64,000 nt of DNA, from the NCBI GenBank assembly GCA_029883975.1, contig JAOUIL010000001.1, positions 65,255-129,254 of the forward strand, read 5' to 3'. A program made the position numbers and the translations under genes. Below the pieces are notes generated by a model. The model ran no database searches and had not been told where the DNA came from. It saw only the letters and a program-made list of their open reading frames with translations. Origin of the DNA: Betaproteobacteria bacterium (GTDB lineage Bacteria > Pseudomonadota > Gammaproteobacteria > Burkholderiales > SG8-39). This document shows, one piece after another, positions 33,143-43,163 of this stretch. Within the stretch, counting starts at the first letter, position 1. Each line of letters opens with the position of its first letter.

Positions 33143-34956
33143 AATGGCTCAAGTATTCCCTGTACGCCCTCGGCGGGCTGCTGCTGCTTGTCGTCGCTGC
33201 GGCAGTGTTCGTGGTCGCGACCTTCGACCCCAATGCCTACAAGGGCGAGATCGAGAAGCTGGTGAAGGAGCGCACCGGCCGCACGCTCAAGTTCCACGGC
33301 GACATCGGGCTCGCCTTGTGGCCCTCGATCGGCGCCAGGGTCGGCAAGGTGTCGCTGTCGCGGCGCGCCAGCGCGCACGATTTCGCCGCGTTCGACACCG
33401 CGCACGTCTCGGTCAAGCTGCTGCCGCTGCTGCGCGGCGAAGTGCTGGTGGACGAGGTGAGCGTGACGGGGCTCAAGGCGAGCGTGATCCGCGCCAAGGG
33501 CGGCAAGTTCGACTTCGAGGACCTGGCGGGGGCGGCGGGCGGTGCGGCGCAGCCGGCGGCGGGCGCCGCGCCGGCGCGCAAGGTGAAGGTCGACGTCGCC
33601 GGCGTGCGCCTGAAGGATGCCACGCTTGCCTATCTGGACGAGGGTAGCGGGCAGCGCCTCGAGCTCGACAACCTCGAGCTCGTCACGGGGCGCATCGCCG
33701 AGGACGTGCCTGGCAAGCTCTCGCTCGCCACGCACGTCAAGGGCAAGAAGCCGATCATCGACCTGAAAGTGGCGCTGGAGGGCACCTACCTCCTCGGTCT
33801 GGCGCGCGAGGAGTACGCCTTGCGCGATCTGCGCCTCACGGTCACCGGCGTGGCCGCGGATTTCAGCCGCATCGCGCTCGCAGTCACGGGCGATGCGCGC
33901 GCCCAGGTCGCGAAGCAGGCCGTGGACGCCGAGCTGGTCGCCAAGTTCGATGACACCACGGTCAAGGCGAAGCTCGGCATGACGCAGTTCGACGCGCCGC
34001 GCTACCGCTTCGACGTGGCCGTGGACAGGATCGACCTCGACCGCTACCTCGTCGCGCAGTCGGACGCCAAGCCCAAGCCTACCTCCGCCGGACCCAAGGT
34101 CGAGGTCGACGTGCCCGTGGACCTGAGCGCGCTCGAGGGACTGCGCGCGGACGGCAAGCTTGCGGTGGGCGCGCTGAAGCTGATGGACCTGCGGATCGCG
34201 GAGCTGCAGGCCGAGCTCAAGGCGGCGAACGGCCGCGCCGACCTGGCGCCGCACTCCGCCAAGCTGTACGAGGGCACGCTGCGGGGAAGCATGTCGCTCG
34301 TGGCGAAGGGCAATCGCGTCGCGCTGAAGGAAACGCTCGACGGCGTTTCGATCGGACCACTGGTCAAGGACCTCATGGGCCGCGACGCGCTCGAAGGGCG
34401 CGGCAACGTGGCGCTCGATATCACGGCCGCCGGGCCGACGGTGAGCGCCATGAAGAAGTCGCTGGGAGGCACGGCGAGCGTGCTGCTCAAGGACGGCGCC
34501 GTGAAAGGCATCAACCTCACCGAGTCGCTGCGCAAGACCAGGGCCGCCTTCGGCTCGAAGTCGGCGCGCGAGCAGCCCTCCGACCCGTCGCAGCGCACCG
34601 ACTTCTCGGAGATGTCCGCCAGCTTCACCATCCGCGATGGCGTCGCGCACAACGATGACCTGAGCGTCAAGGCGCCGGCCGTGCGCGTGAGCGGCGCGGG
34701 CGACATCGACATCGGCAACTCGCGGCTCGATTACGTGGCCAAGGCCTCGGTGGTGACGACCAGCAAGGGACAGGGCGGCGCCGATCTCGACCATCTCGCC
34801 GGCCTGACCATCCCGGTGAAGCTGACCGGCACGTTCGACGTGCCCAAGTACGAGATCGACTACCGCGCGCTCGCCTCCAGCGCCGCCAAGGTGCGCATCG
34901 AGAAGGAGGGCAGGGAAAAGCTCAAGGAGAAGCTGCGCGGCCTGCTCAAGCGCTAG
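33139..34956 (+). CDS. AsmA family protein
   Basis: MKWLKYSLYALGGLLLLVVAAAVFVVATFDPNAYKGEIEKLVKERTGRTL. Confidence 0.9.
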   Translation: MKWLKYSLYALGGLLLLVVAAAVFVVATFDPNAYKGEIEKLVKERTGRTLKFHGDIGLALWPSIGARVGKVSLSRRASAHDFAAFDTAHVSVKLLPLLRGEVLVDEVSVTGLKASVIRAKGGKFDFEDLAGAAGGAAQPAAGAAPARKVKVDVAGVRLKDATLAYLDEGSGQRLELDNLELVTGRIAEDVPGKLSLATHVKGKKPIIDLKVALEGTYLLGLAREEYALRDLRLTVTGVAADFSRIALAVTGDARAQVAKQAVDAELVAKFDDTTVKAKLGMTQFDAPRYRFDVAVDRIDLDRYLVAQSDAKPKPTSAGPKVEVDVPVDLSALEGLRADGKLAVGALKLMDLRIAELQAELKAANGRADLAPHSAKLYEGTLRGSMSLVAKGNRVALKETLDGVSIGPLVKDLMGRDALEGRGNVALDITAAGPTVSAMKKSLGGTASVLLKDGAVKGINLTESLRKTRAAFGSKSAREQPSDPSQRTDFSEMSASFTIRDGVAHNDDLSVKAPAVRVSGAGDIDIGNSRLDYVAKASVVTTSKGQGGADLDHLAGLTIPVKLTGTFDVPKYEIDYRALASSAAKVRIEKEGREKLKEKLRGLLKR

Positions 34957-35933
34957 AGCCGGCCTTCCTCGACGGCGTGGCAGGCGACGCCCGCGCGCCA
35001 GGCGGGCCGCTCGTTGCGGCAGCGCTGGTTGGCGTGCGGGCAGCGCGGATGGAAGGCGCAGCCGGCCGGCGGGGCGAGCGGGTTGGGCACCTCGCCGCCC
35101 ACCGGCGTGCGCGGCGCGCCGCTCATGCCGAGATCGGGAATTGCGTCGAGCAGCAACCGCGTGTACGGGTGGCGCGGCGCCTTGAAGAGGGTCACGGCGT
35201 TCGCCAGCTCGACGATGCAGCCAAGGTACATGACGCCGACGCGGTCGGCGACGTGCGCGACCACCGCTAGGTTGTGCGAGATGAAGAGGTAGGTGAGGCC
35301 GAGGCGCTCCTGCAGCTCGCTCATCAGGTTGAGGATCTGCGCCTGCACGGACACATCGAGCGCGGAGGTGGGCTCGTCGCACACCAGGAACTCGGGGTGG
35401 CCGGAGAGCGCGCGCGCGATGGAGATGCGCTGCCGCTGGCCGCCGGAGAATTCGTGCGGGTACTTCTCGCCGTCCTCGGGCGCGAGCCCCACTTGCGCGA
35501 GCAGGGCGGCGATGCGCACGCGCTCCTCGTCGCCTGACTTCGCCAGGCCGAGCACGCGGATCGGCTCGGCGACGATGTCGCGCACGCGCCAGCGCGGGTT
35601 GAGGCTGGCATAGGGGTCCTGGAAGATCATCTGCATGCGCCGCCGCAGCGCGCTGGCGCCTGCGCCCGCGGCGGCGAGGTCCACGCCGTCGAACTCGATG
35701 CGGCCGCGTGTCAGCGCGTACAGCCCGACGATCAGGCGCGCAACGGTGGACTTGCCGCAGCCCGATTCTCCTACCAGCGCGAGCGTCTCGCCCCGCGCCA
35801 CGTCGAACGACACCATGTCCACGGCGCGCAGTAGCTGCCGCGGCGCGCCTTCGAGCATGCGGTTCAGCCAGGGACGTGAGACGTCGAAATCCCGGCCGAC
35901 GTCGGTCAGGCGAAGCAGGGGCCGGCTATCCAT
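34953..35933 (-). CDS. Dipeptide/oligopeptide ABC transporter ATP-binding protein (DppF-like)
   Basis: GESGCGKST, SGGQRQRISIARAL, C-terminal [14 protein letters not shown]. Confidence 0.92.
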   Translation of the reverse strand: MDSRPLLRLTDVGRDFDVSRPWLNRMLEGAPRQLLRAVDMVSFDVARGETLALVGESGCGKSTVARLIVGLYALTRGRIEFDGVDLAAAGAGASALRRRMQMIFQDPYASLNPRWRVRDIVAEPIRVLGLAKSGDEERVRIAALLAQVGLAPEDGEKYPHEFSGGQRQRISIARALSGHPEFLVCDEPTSALDVSVQAQILNLMSELQERLGLTYLFISHNLAVVAHVADRVGVMYLGCIVELANAVTLFKAPRHPYTRLLLDAIPDLGMSGAPRTPVGGEVPNPLAPPAGCAFHPRCPHANQRCRNERPAWRAGVACHAVEEGRL

Positions 35934-36903
35934 AGAGCCAGCAGGAAGCCCGGGCAGCGCCCGCCGGCAGCAATTCGGGCCGCTCGGCGCCGCAGCGCTC
36001 GAAGCGTCGCGGGCAGCGCGGATGGAACGCGCAGCCGGGCGGGATGGCGTTGAGGCGCGGCATCGCGCCCTCGATCTGCACTAGGCGCGCGTGGCGCTTG
36101 CCTGCGCCCGCGCCCAGCCGCGGAATGGAGCCCATCAGGCCCACGGTATAGGGGTGGCGCGGGGCCTGCAGCACCTCGCGCACCGGCCCGATCTCGGCGA
36201 TGCGCCCGGCGTACATGACGGCGACGCGATGCGCGGTCTCGGCGATCACGCCCATGTCGTGCGTGATCAGCATCACCGCGGTGCCGTGCTCGCGCGCGAG
36301 CATCTTGAGCAGCGCGATGATCTGCGCCTGGATGGAGACGTCGAGCGCCGTGGTCGGCTCGTCGGCGATGATGAGGCGCGGCCCGGCGGCAACGGCGAGC
36401 GCGATGACCACGCGCTGGCGCATGCCGCCGGAAAACTGGTGCGGGTAGTGGTCGATGCGCGCCCCGGGCGCGGGGATGCCGACCTCGTCGAGCAGCTGCA
36501 GCGCCCGGCGCCGTGCCTGCCCGCGGTCCAGCTCGAGGTGCGTGCGGATGGTCTCGACCAGCTGGTCGCCGACCGTGTAGAGCGGATTCAGCGACGTGAG
36601 CGGGTCCTGGAAGATGGCGCCGATGCGCCGGCCGCGCAGGCGCCGCATCTCCTCCGCCGGCAGGCGATCGATGCGCCGCCCCTCGAGCAGGATCTCGCCG
36701 GCGCCGATGCGCCCGGGCGGCTCGAGCAGCCCGATCACGGCCATGCCGGTGAGCGACTTGCCCGCCCCCGACTCGCCCACGACGCCGAGCACCTCGCCCG
36801 GCTCGATGGCGAACGACACGCCGTCCACGGCCACCAGCGTGCCGCGGCGCGTCGGGAACTCGACGCGCAGGTCGCGCACCTCGAGCAGCGGCGCCGGGCT
36901 CAC
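35926..36903 (-). CDS. Dipeptide/oligopeptide ABC transporter ATP-binding protein (DppD-like)
   Basis: GTG start at 36903; [41 protein letters not shown]. Confidence 0.92.
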   Translation of the reverse strand: MSPAPLLEVRDLRVEFPTRRGTLVAVDGVSFAIEPGEVLGVVGESGAGKSLTGMAVIGLLEPPGRIGAGEILLEGRRIDRLPAEEMRRLRGRRIGAIFQDPLTSLNPLYTVGDQLVETIRTHLELDRGQARRRALQLLDEVGIPAPGARIDHYPHQFSGGMRQRVVIALAVAAGPRLIIADEPTTALDVSIQAQIIALLKMLAREHGTAVMLITHDMGVIAETAHRVAVMYAGRIAEIGPVREVLQAPRHPYTVGLMGSIPRLGAGAGKRHARLVQIEGAMPRLNAIPPGCAFHPRCPRRFERCGAERPELLPAGAARASCWLYG

Positions 36904-37823
36904 CGCAACCTGGGATTGAGCGCGTCGCGCAGCCAGTCGCCGAGCAGGTTGACCGCCAGAACCAGCAGGACCAGCGCGGCACCCGGGAACAGCGAGATCC
37001 ACCATTCGCCCGAAATCAGGAAGTCGTTGCCGACGCGGATCAGCGTGCCGAGCGAGGGCTGGGTCGGCGGCACGCCGACGCCGAGAAAGGACAGCGTCGC
37101 CTCGGTGATGATGGCCGTGGCGATGTTGATGGTGGCGATGACCAGCACCGGCCCCATGGCGTTGGGCAGCACGTGGTGCACCATGATGGCGAGCGGCCGC
37201 CGGCCGATGACGCGCGCCGCCTGCACGTAGTCCTTGCCCTTCTCCACCAGGGTCGAGCCGCGTACGGTGCGCGCGTAGTCCACCCACTTGGACAGGCCGA
37301 TGGCCACCACCAGTACGTAGAGGGCAAGCGCGTCGTGCGCCTCGCGCGGCAGCGCGATGCGCGCGGTGCCGTCGATGAGCAGTGCGATGAGGATCGCCGG
37401 GAAGGAAAGCTGGATGTCGGCCACGCGCATGATGAAGGCGTCCAGCCGGCCGCCGAGGTAGCCCGAGACGAGCCCGAGCGAAACACCGAGCAGCGCGGAA
37501 AAGAGCACCGAAGCGAGCCCGACGCCGAGCGAGATGCGCGCCCCGTACAGGATCGTCGACAGGACGTCGCGCCCCTGGTCATCGGTGCCGAGCAGGTACT
37601 TGCGGGTGCCCTTCTCCGTCCAGGCGGGCGGCGTGAAGCCGTCCGAGAGGCTCAGCGTCGCGCTGTCGTAGGGATTCTGCGGCGCGACCCAAGGCGCGAG
37701 CACCGCTCCGCCGATGCAGACGAGCGTGAGAAACGCGGCGAGCAGCGCGACCGGCGAATGCCGGAAGCTCCACGCCAGGTCGTGGTCCCAGGCGCGCCGC
37801 GCCCAGCCGGCGACTGCGGGCAT
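36900..37823 (-). CDS. Dipeptide/oligopeptide ABC transporter permease (DppC-like)
   Basis: LGTDDQGRDVLSTILYGARISLGVGLASVLFSALLGVSLGL. Confidence 0.92.
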   Translation of the reverse strand: MPAVAGWARRAWDHDLAWSFRHSPVALLAAFLTLVCIGGAVLAPWVAPQNPYDSATLSLSDGFTPPAWTEKGTRKYLLGTDDQGRDVLSTILYGARISLGVGLASVLFSALLGVSLGLVSGYLGGRLDAFIMRVADIQLSFPAILIALLIDGTARIALPREAHDALALYVLVVAIGLSKWVDYARTVRGSTLVEKGKDYVQAARVIGRRPLAIMVHHVLPNAMGPVLVIATINIATAIITEATLSFLGVGVPPTQPSLGTLIRVGNDFLISGEWWISLFPGAALVLLVLAVNLLGDWLRDALNPRLR

Positions 37824-37842
37824 CGCCCGGGATCCCGCGCCT

Positions 37843-39408
37843 TCAGTCTACCCGCGTGTAGCGCGACTCGTGCCGGTCGACCGCATTGTGCACGGCGGTC
37901 ACGTTCCTCTTCATCGCCCACGGCCGCAGCTGGTGGTGCAGCGGCACGTAGTAGAAGTTGTCGCGCGTGGCCAGCAGCGCTTCGCGCAGCATCGCGTCGC
38001 GTTTCTTCACGTCGAGCTCGGTCTTGATGGCGTCCACCAGCGCGTCGATCTTCGCGTCGCTGATGCGTCCGAGGTTGAAGCTGCCGTCCGCGCCCGTCGT
38101 CTTGGTGCGCACCAGCGACTGCAGGGTGTAGTTGGCGTCGAAGTTCACCACGCCCCAGCCCAGCATGTAGGCGTCGTGGTCGAACTTCTGGATCTTCTGG
38201 ATGAAGGTCGCCATCGGCTGGGCGTTCAGCTTCGCCTTCAGCCCGATCTTCGCCCACATGCCGACCAGCGCCTGGCAGATCTCCTCGTCGTTCACGTAGC
38301 GGTTGTTCGGGCAGTCCAGGCCGAACTCGAAGCCGCCGCCGTAGCCCGCCTCGGCCAGCAGCTTCCTCGCGCCCTCGACGTCGAGCGCCTGCGCCTGGTC
38401 GATGTCCTTGCTGTGGCCGTGCACGCCCGGGGCCACCATGATGGCCGCTGGGATGGACAGGCCGCGCATCGTCACGCGCCGGATGGCCTCGCGGTCCACC
38501 GCAAGGTTGAGCGCCTTCCTTACGCGGATGTCCTTGAACGGGTTCTTGCCCTTGACGCTGGAGTACTTGAGCTCGGCCGAGTGCTGGTCCAGGCCGATGA
38601 AGATGGTGCGCACCTCGTGCCCGTCGAGGATCTTGAGCTTGGGCTCGCTCCTCAACCGCGTCACGTCCTGCGTCGGCAGGTCGGTGACCATGTCCACGTC
38701 GCCCGAGAGCAGCGCGGCGATGCGCGTGGCGTCGGCCTTGATCGGCGTGTAGATGACCTCGGTGACGTTGCCCGGGCGCTTGTCCCACCAGTCCGGGTTG
38801 GCCGTGAACACGACGCGCTTGTCCGGCTCCCAGGACTTGAGGATGTACGGACCCGTGCCGTTGGCGTTGCGCGAGGCGTAGGACTCCTCCTTGGCGACGT
38901 AGTCCTGCACGTTCTCGGACTTGTGCTTCACCGACCAGCCCTTGCTCATGATGCGGAAGTCGGCGATGTTCCTCAGCAGCACCGGGTTGGGCCCCGAGAG
39001 CACGAAATCGACGGTGTAATCGTCCACCTTCCTCACTTCCTTCACGCCACCGACGTAGATCTGCATGGTGCCCTTGGGCTGCATGATCCTGCCGTAGCTG
39101 AACACGACGTCGTCCGCGCTGAACGGGCTGCCGTCGTGGAACTTGACGCCCTTGCGCAGGGTGAAGCGCAGTTGCGTGGGGGAGATCTGCGTCCACGCGG
39201 TGGCGAGCGCCGGCTCGATGCTGTAGTCCTTCGCGTAGCGCGTCAGCCCCTCGTAGCTGTGCTGCAGGATGGAGCTGGTGGTGGCGTGGTTCTGCGAATG
39301 CGGGTCGAGCGTGAGGATGTCGTTCTGCGCCGCCCACCGCAGCGTGGCGGCGTGCGCGGGCAGCGCCAGGGCGACGAGCGCCCCGGCCAGCAGGTGCTTG
39401 AGCTTCAT
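37843..39408 (-). CDS. Dipeptide/oligopeptide ABC transporter substrate-binding protein
   Basis: Signal peptide MKLKHLLAGALVALALPAHA; SBP family 5 pattern (LRFTLRKGVKFHDGSPFSADDVVFS). Confidence 0.92.
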   Translation of the reverse strand: MKLKHLLAGALVALALPAHAATLRWAAQNDILTLDPHSQNHATTSSILQHSYEGLTRYAKDYSIEPALATAWTQISPTQLRFTLRKGVKFHDGSPFSADDVVFSYGRIMQPKGTMQIYVGGVKEVRKVDDYTVDFVLSGPNPVLLRNIADFRIMSKGWSVKHKSENVQDYVAKEESYASRNANGTGPYILKSWEPDKRVVFTANPDWWDKRPGNVTEVIYTPIKADATRIAALLSGDVDMVTDLPTQDVTRLRSEPKLKILDGHEVRTIFIGLDQHSAELKYSSVKGKNPFKDIRVRKALNLAVDREAIRRVTMRGLSIPAAIMVAPGVHGHSKDIDQAQALDVEGARKLLAEAGYGGGFEFGLDCPNNRYVNDEEICQALVGMWAKIGLKAKLNAQPMATFIQKIQKFDHDAYMLGWGVVNFDANYTLQSLVRTKTTGADGSFNLGRISDAKIDALVDAIKTELDVKKRDAMLREALLATRDNFYYVPLHHQLRPWAMKRNVTAVHNAVDRHESRYTRVD

Positions 39409-39424
39409 TTGGCTTGGTCTCCCG

Positions 39425-40609
39425 TTAGTTGAGCGGCAATGCTTCCTCGACCAGCGCCGCCAGATAGCCGGCGCCGAGCGGAATCACCTCGTCGTTGAAA
39501 TCGTAGGCCGGGTTGTGCAGGAAGCAGCCGCCCTGGCTGCCGCCCTGGCCGAGGAACACGTAGGCGCCCGGCCTCGCCTGCAGCATGTAAGAGAAGTCCT
39601 CGCCGCCCATGGTCGGCTCGCCGTCGGTGACGACGTTGCCCTTGCCGAACACGCGCTCGCCCACGCGCGCCGCGAAGCGCGCCTCCTCGTCGGTGTTGAC
39701 GGTCGCGGGGTAGCCGCGCCTGTACTCGATCTCCGCCGTGCCGCCCAGGCCCAGGGCCACGGACTCGGTGATCTGCTTGATGCGCTGCTCGGCGAGGTCG
39801 CGCATGGCGGGCGTGAAGCTGCGCACCGTGCCCACCAGCTCGACGTGCGCGGGGATGATGTTGAAGGCGCCGACCTGGCTCGTCTGCAGCGAGCACAGCG
39901 ACACGACGAGGGCGTCCACCGGGTTGGCGTTGCGGCTGGCGATGGTCTGCAGCGCGGTGATGACGTGCGCCGCGATCACCACCGGGTCGATGGCGAGGTG
40001 CGGCAGCGCCGCGTGGCCGCCGCGGCCCTGCAGGCGGATGCGGATCTCGTCGGTGGCGGCCATCATCGGCCCCGGGCGCACCGCGATCTTGCCGGCGGGC
40101 AGGCCGGGCCAGTTGTGGATCGCGTATACGGCGTCGCAGGGAAACTTCTCGAATAGCCCTTCCTCGACCATGACGCGTCCGCCGCCGCCGCCTTCCTCGG
40201 CCGGCTGGAAGATGAGGTGCGCCGTGCCGGCGAAGTTGCGCGTCTGCGCAAGATACCGCGCCGCGCCGAGCAGCATCGTCGTGTGGCCGTCGTGGCCGCA
40301 GGCGTGCATGCGGCCGGCGACCGTCGAGCGGTGCGGCACGTCGCTCACTTCCTGCAGCGGCAGGCAGTCCATGTCGGCGCGCAGCCCGATGGCGCCCTTG
40401 CCCTTCTTCCTGCCGTGGACGACGCCGACCACGCCCGTCCCGGCGAGGCCGCGATGCGCCTCGATGCCCCACTCGGCGAGCTTGTCGGCCACCAGCTGCG
40501 AGGTGCGCTTCTCCTCGAAGCCGAGCTCGGGATGGGCGTGGATATCGCGGCGGATGTGCACCAGCTCGGCGTGGAACAGGCGCAGCATTTCCAGGGCATC
40601 GTTCTTCAT
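39425..40609 (-). CDS. M20-family amidohydrolase (hippurate hydrolase-like)
   Basis: RRDIHAHPELGFEE, MHACGHDGHT, PAEEGGGGGRVMVEEG. Confidence 0.92.
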   Translation of the reverse strand: MKNDALEMLRLFHAELVHIRRDIHAHPELGFEEKRTSQLVADKLAEWGIEAHRGLAGTGVVGVVHGRKKGKGAIGLRADMDCLPLQEVSDVPHRSTVAGRMHACGHDGHTTMLLGAARYLAQTRNFAGTAHLIFQPAEEGGGGGRVMVEEGLFEKFPCDAVYAIHNWPGLPAGKIAVRPGPMMAATDEIRIRLQGRGGHAALPHLAIDPVVIAAHVITALQTIASRNANPVDALVVSLCSLQTSQVGAFNIIPAHVELVGTVRSFTPAMRDLAEQRIKQITESVALGLGGTAEIEYRRGYPATVNTDEEARFAARVGERVFGKGNVVTDGEPTMGGEDFSYMLQARPGAYVFLGQGGSQGGCFLHNPAYDFNDEVIPLGAGYLAALVEEALPLN

Positions 40610-40619
40610 GGCGCGTTCC

Positions 40620-41603
40620 TCAGTGCGCCGCGGCCGCGCGGTCGATCCGCAGGCGGGGATCGACCGCGTAGTACAGCAGGTCCACGGCTAGGTTGATGAC
40701 GACGAAGATCAGGGCGATCAGGCAAAGGTAGGCGGCCATGACGGGCACGTCGGCGAATCCGACCGCCTGGATGAACAGCAGGCCCATGCCCGGCCACTGG
40801 AACACCGTCTCGGTGATGATGGCGAAGGCGATGATGGCGCCGAGCTGCAGCCCGGTGATGGTGATCACCGGCACGAGCGTGTTCTTCAGCGCGTGGCCGA
40901 AGTGCACCGCGCGGTCGGTGAGGCCGCGCGCGCGTGCGAACTTGATGTAGTCGGTGCGCAGCACCTCGAGCATCTCGGCGCGCACCAGCCGCTGGATCAG
41001 GGTCATCTGGAACAGGCCGAGCGTCACGGCCGGCAGGATCAGCGACTTGATGCCGCTCCAGGTGAGCAACCCCGTGCTCCACCAGCCGAGCGCCACGGTC
41101 TCGCCACGCCCGAACGAGGGCAGCCAGCCGAGCATCACGGCGAACACGAGGATCAGCAGGATGCCGATCAGGAACGTGGGCAGCGATACGCCGACCAGCG
41201 ACAGCGCGAGCAGCGCCTGCGACAGCCACGAGTCGCGCCGCAGCGCCGTGTACACGCCCATGCCGACACCGGCGACCAGCGCGAGCGCGGCGGCCGCGAA
41301 GGACAGCTCGAGCGTGGCGGGCAGCCGCTCGACGAACAGCCGCGAGACCGGCTGCACCTGGCGCAGGCTGAGCCCGAAATCGCCCTGCACCGCGCGGCCG
41401 ACGAACTTCGCGTACTGGACGTAGAACGGCTGGTCGAGCCCGAGCAGGCGCGTCACGCGCTCGCGGTCCTCGGGCGTCGCGTCCTGGCCGAGCATGAACA
41501 GCACCGGGTCGCCGACGAAGCGGAACAGCGCGAAGGCGATGAACCCCACCGTCAGCATGACGAGCACGGCCTGCGCGATCCGCCGCAGCACGAAGGCGAA
41601 CAT
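40620..41603 (-). CDS. Dipeptide/oligopeptide ABC transporter permease (DppB-like)
   Basis: MFAFVLRRIAQAVLVMLTVGFIAFALFRFVGDP; RAEMLEVLRTDYIKFARARGL. Confidence 0.92.
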   Translation of the reverse strand: MFAFVLRRIAQAVLVMLTVGFIAFALFRFVGDPVLFMLGQDATPEDRERVTRLLGLDQPFYVQYAKFVGRAVQGDFGLSLRQVQPVSRLFVERLPATLELSFAAAALALVAGVGMGVYTALRRDSWLSQALLALSLVGVSLPTFLIGILLILVFAVMLGWLPSFGRGETVALGWWSTGLLTWSGIKSLILPAVTLGLFQMTLIQRLVRAEMLEVLRTDYIKFARARGLTDRAVHFGHALKNTLVPVITITGLQLGAIIAFAIITETVFQWPGMGLLFIQAVGFADVPVMAAYLCLIALIFVVINLAVDLLYYAVDPRLRIDRAAAAH

Positions 41604-41627
41604 GGCGCGCCAATCATACAATGCGGC

Positions 41628-42608
41628 ATGCGCGGATTCGCTGCATCCGTCGTCGCCTGGCAGCAGCGCCACGGCCGCCACGACCTGCCGTGGCAGGCGA
41701 GCCGCGATCCCTATCGCGTCTGGCTCGCCGAAGTGATGCTGCAGCAGACGCAGGTCGCCGCGGTCATCCCCTACTACCGGCGATTCCTCGAGCGCTTTCC
41801 CGACGTCGGTACGCTGGCGGCGGCCTCGCAGGACGAGGTGCTGCGCCTGTGGAGCGGCCTGGGCTACTACGCGCGCGGCCGCAACCTGCATGCCGCCGCC
41901 AGGGCTCTGGCGGCTGCGGGAGAGTTCCCGCGCACGGCTGACGGCCTGCGCAAGCTTCCCGGAGTCGGGCGCACCACGGCGGGGGCGATTGCCGTGTTCG
42001 CCTTCGGCCGGCGCGCCGCCATCCTCGACGGCAACGTGAAGCGGGTGCTCGCGCGCTGCTTCGGCGTGCAGGGCGAGGCGCGCCAGTGGGCGCTGGCGGA
42101 GCGGCTGCTGCCGCGCCGCGACCTGCGCACCTATACGCAGGCGCTGATGGATCTGGGTGCGACGGTGTGCGCGCGCGCGCGCCCGGATTGCGACCGATGT
42201 CCGGTAGCGCGCGGCTGCGTGGCGCGGCGCGAGGGCCGGATCGGCGAGTTGCCCGCGTCACGCGCGCGCAAGGCACTGCCGACGAGGCGGGCGACGTGGT
42301 ATGTGCATCTGCAGGCCGGAAAGGTGCTGCTCGAGCGCCGGCGCGAGGCGGGCCTGTGGGGCGGGCTCTGGACTTTCCCGGAGCGGCGCCTGCGGGGGGC
42401 GAAGATCACGCGGCGCCTACCCGCGCTCGAGCATGGTTTCACGCATTTCCGCCTGCGCGCGCAGCCGGTGCTCTGCGCCGCGCCGGGCAACGCGGCTCCG
42501 GGTCAGCTCTGGCTGGATCTTGCCGACGCGCCGGGCGCCGCGGTGCCGACGCCGGTGCGCCGCGTGCTGCGTGCGCTATTGCCCGGCGGGACGCACCAGC
42601 CGGCGTAG
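41628..42608 (+). CDS. mutY: A/G-specific adenine glycosylase
   Basis: LAEVMLQQTQVAAVIPYYRRFLERFP, LPGVGRTTAGAI, CDRCPVARGC. Confidence 0.95.
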   Translation: MRGFAASVVAWQQRHGRHDLPWQASRDPYRVWLAEVMLQQTQVAAVIPYYRRFLERFPDVGTLAAASQDEVLRLWSGLGYYARGRNLHAAARALAAAGEFPRTADGLRKLPGVGRTTAGAIAVFAFGRRAAILDGNVKRVLARCFGVQGEARQWALAERLLPRRDLRTYTQALMDLGATVCARARPDCDRCPVARGCVARREGRIGELPASRARKALPTRRATWYVHLQAGKVLLERRREAGLWGGLWTFPERRLRGAKITRRLPALEHGFTHFRLRAQPVLCAAPGNAAPGQLWLDLADAPGAAVPTPVRRVLRALLPGGTHQPA

Positions 42609-43163
42609 CACCTCGAGCCGGTCGGCGGCGCTGTCCATCTCCAGCAGTCGCTGGCGCGCCTCCGGCGACAGCGGCAGCAGCTCGGCGAGGCGTGCACCCA
42701 CCCAGGCCGCGGAGTCGTAGCGCAGCGGCGGCTCGACCAGCGCCTCGCCGCCGGACTCGATCGCCCGGCGCAGGATGCGCACGCAGACGTCCGTCCCGTC
42801 CAGCGCGGCGTCGGCTTCCTCCTCGGGTAGCGCGACGCTCGCGCGCGCGAGGCCGTCGGCCTGCACGCGGCGCTCCTGGATGCGAAAGCGCCGCGTGCCG
42901 AGCGCGAGCACCTGCAGCACGCCGAGCTGCGGCATGTCCCAGGCGCTGATGCGCGCCAGGCAGCCGACCTCATAGGGCGAGGCCGGCGCGCCGACCTCGC
43001 CGCCCTCGCGGATCAGGCACACGCCGAACGGCGACTCGTCGCGCAGGCAGGCCTTGGCCATCGTCAGATAGCGCTGCTCGAACAGGCGCAGCGGCAGCCG
43101 CCCGCCGGGAAACAGCACCGTGCGCAACGGAAACAGCGGCAGGTCCGCGATGCCGCCGCTCAC
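42576..43163 (-). CDS. LON peptidase substrate-binding domain protein
   Basis: LPLFPLRTVLFPGGRLPLRLFEQRY; GTG start. Confidence 0.88.
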   Translation of the reverse strand: MSGGIADLPLFPLRTVLFPGGRLPLRLFEQRYLTMAKACLRDESPFGVCLIREGGEVGAPASPYEVGCLARISAWDMPQLGVLQVLALGTRRFRIQERRVQADGLARASVALPEEEADAALDGTDVCVRILRRAIESGGEALVEPPLRYDSAAWVGARLAELLPLSPEARQRLLEMDSAADRLEVLRRLVRPAGQ

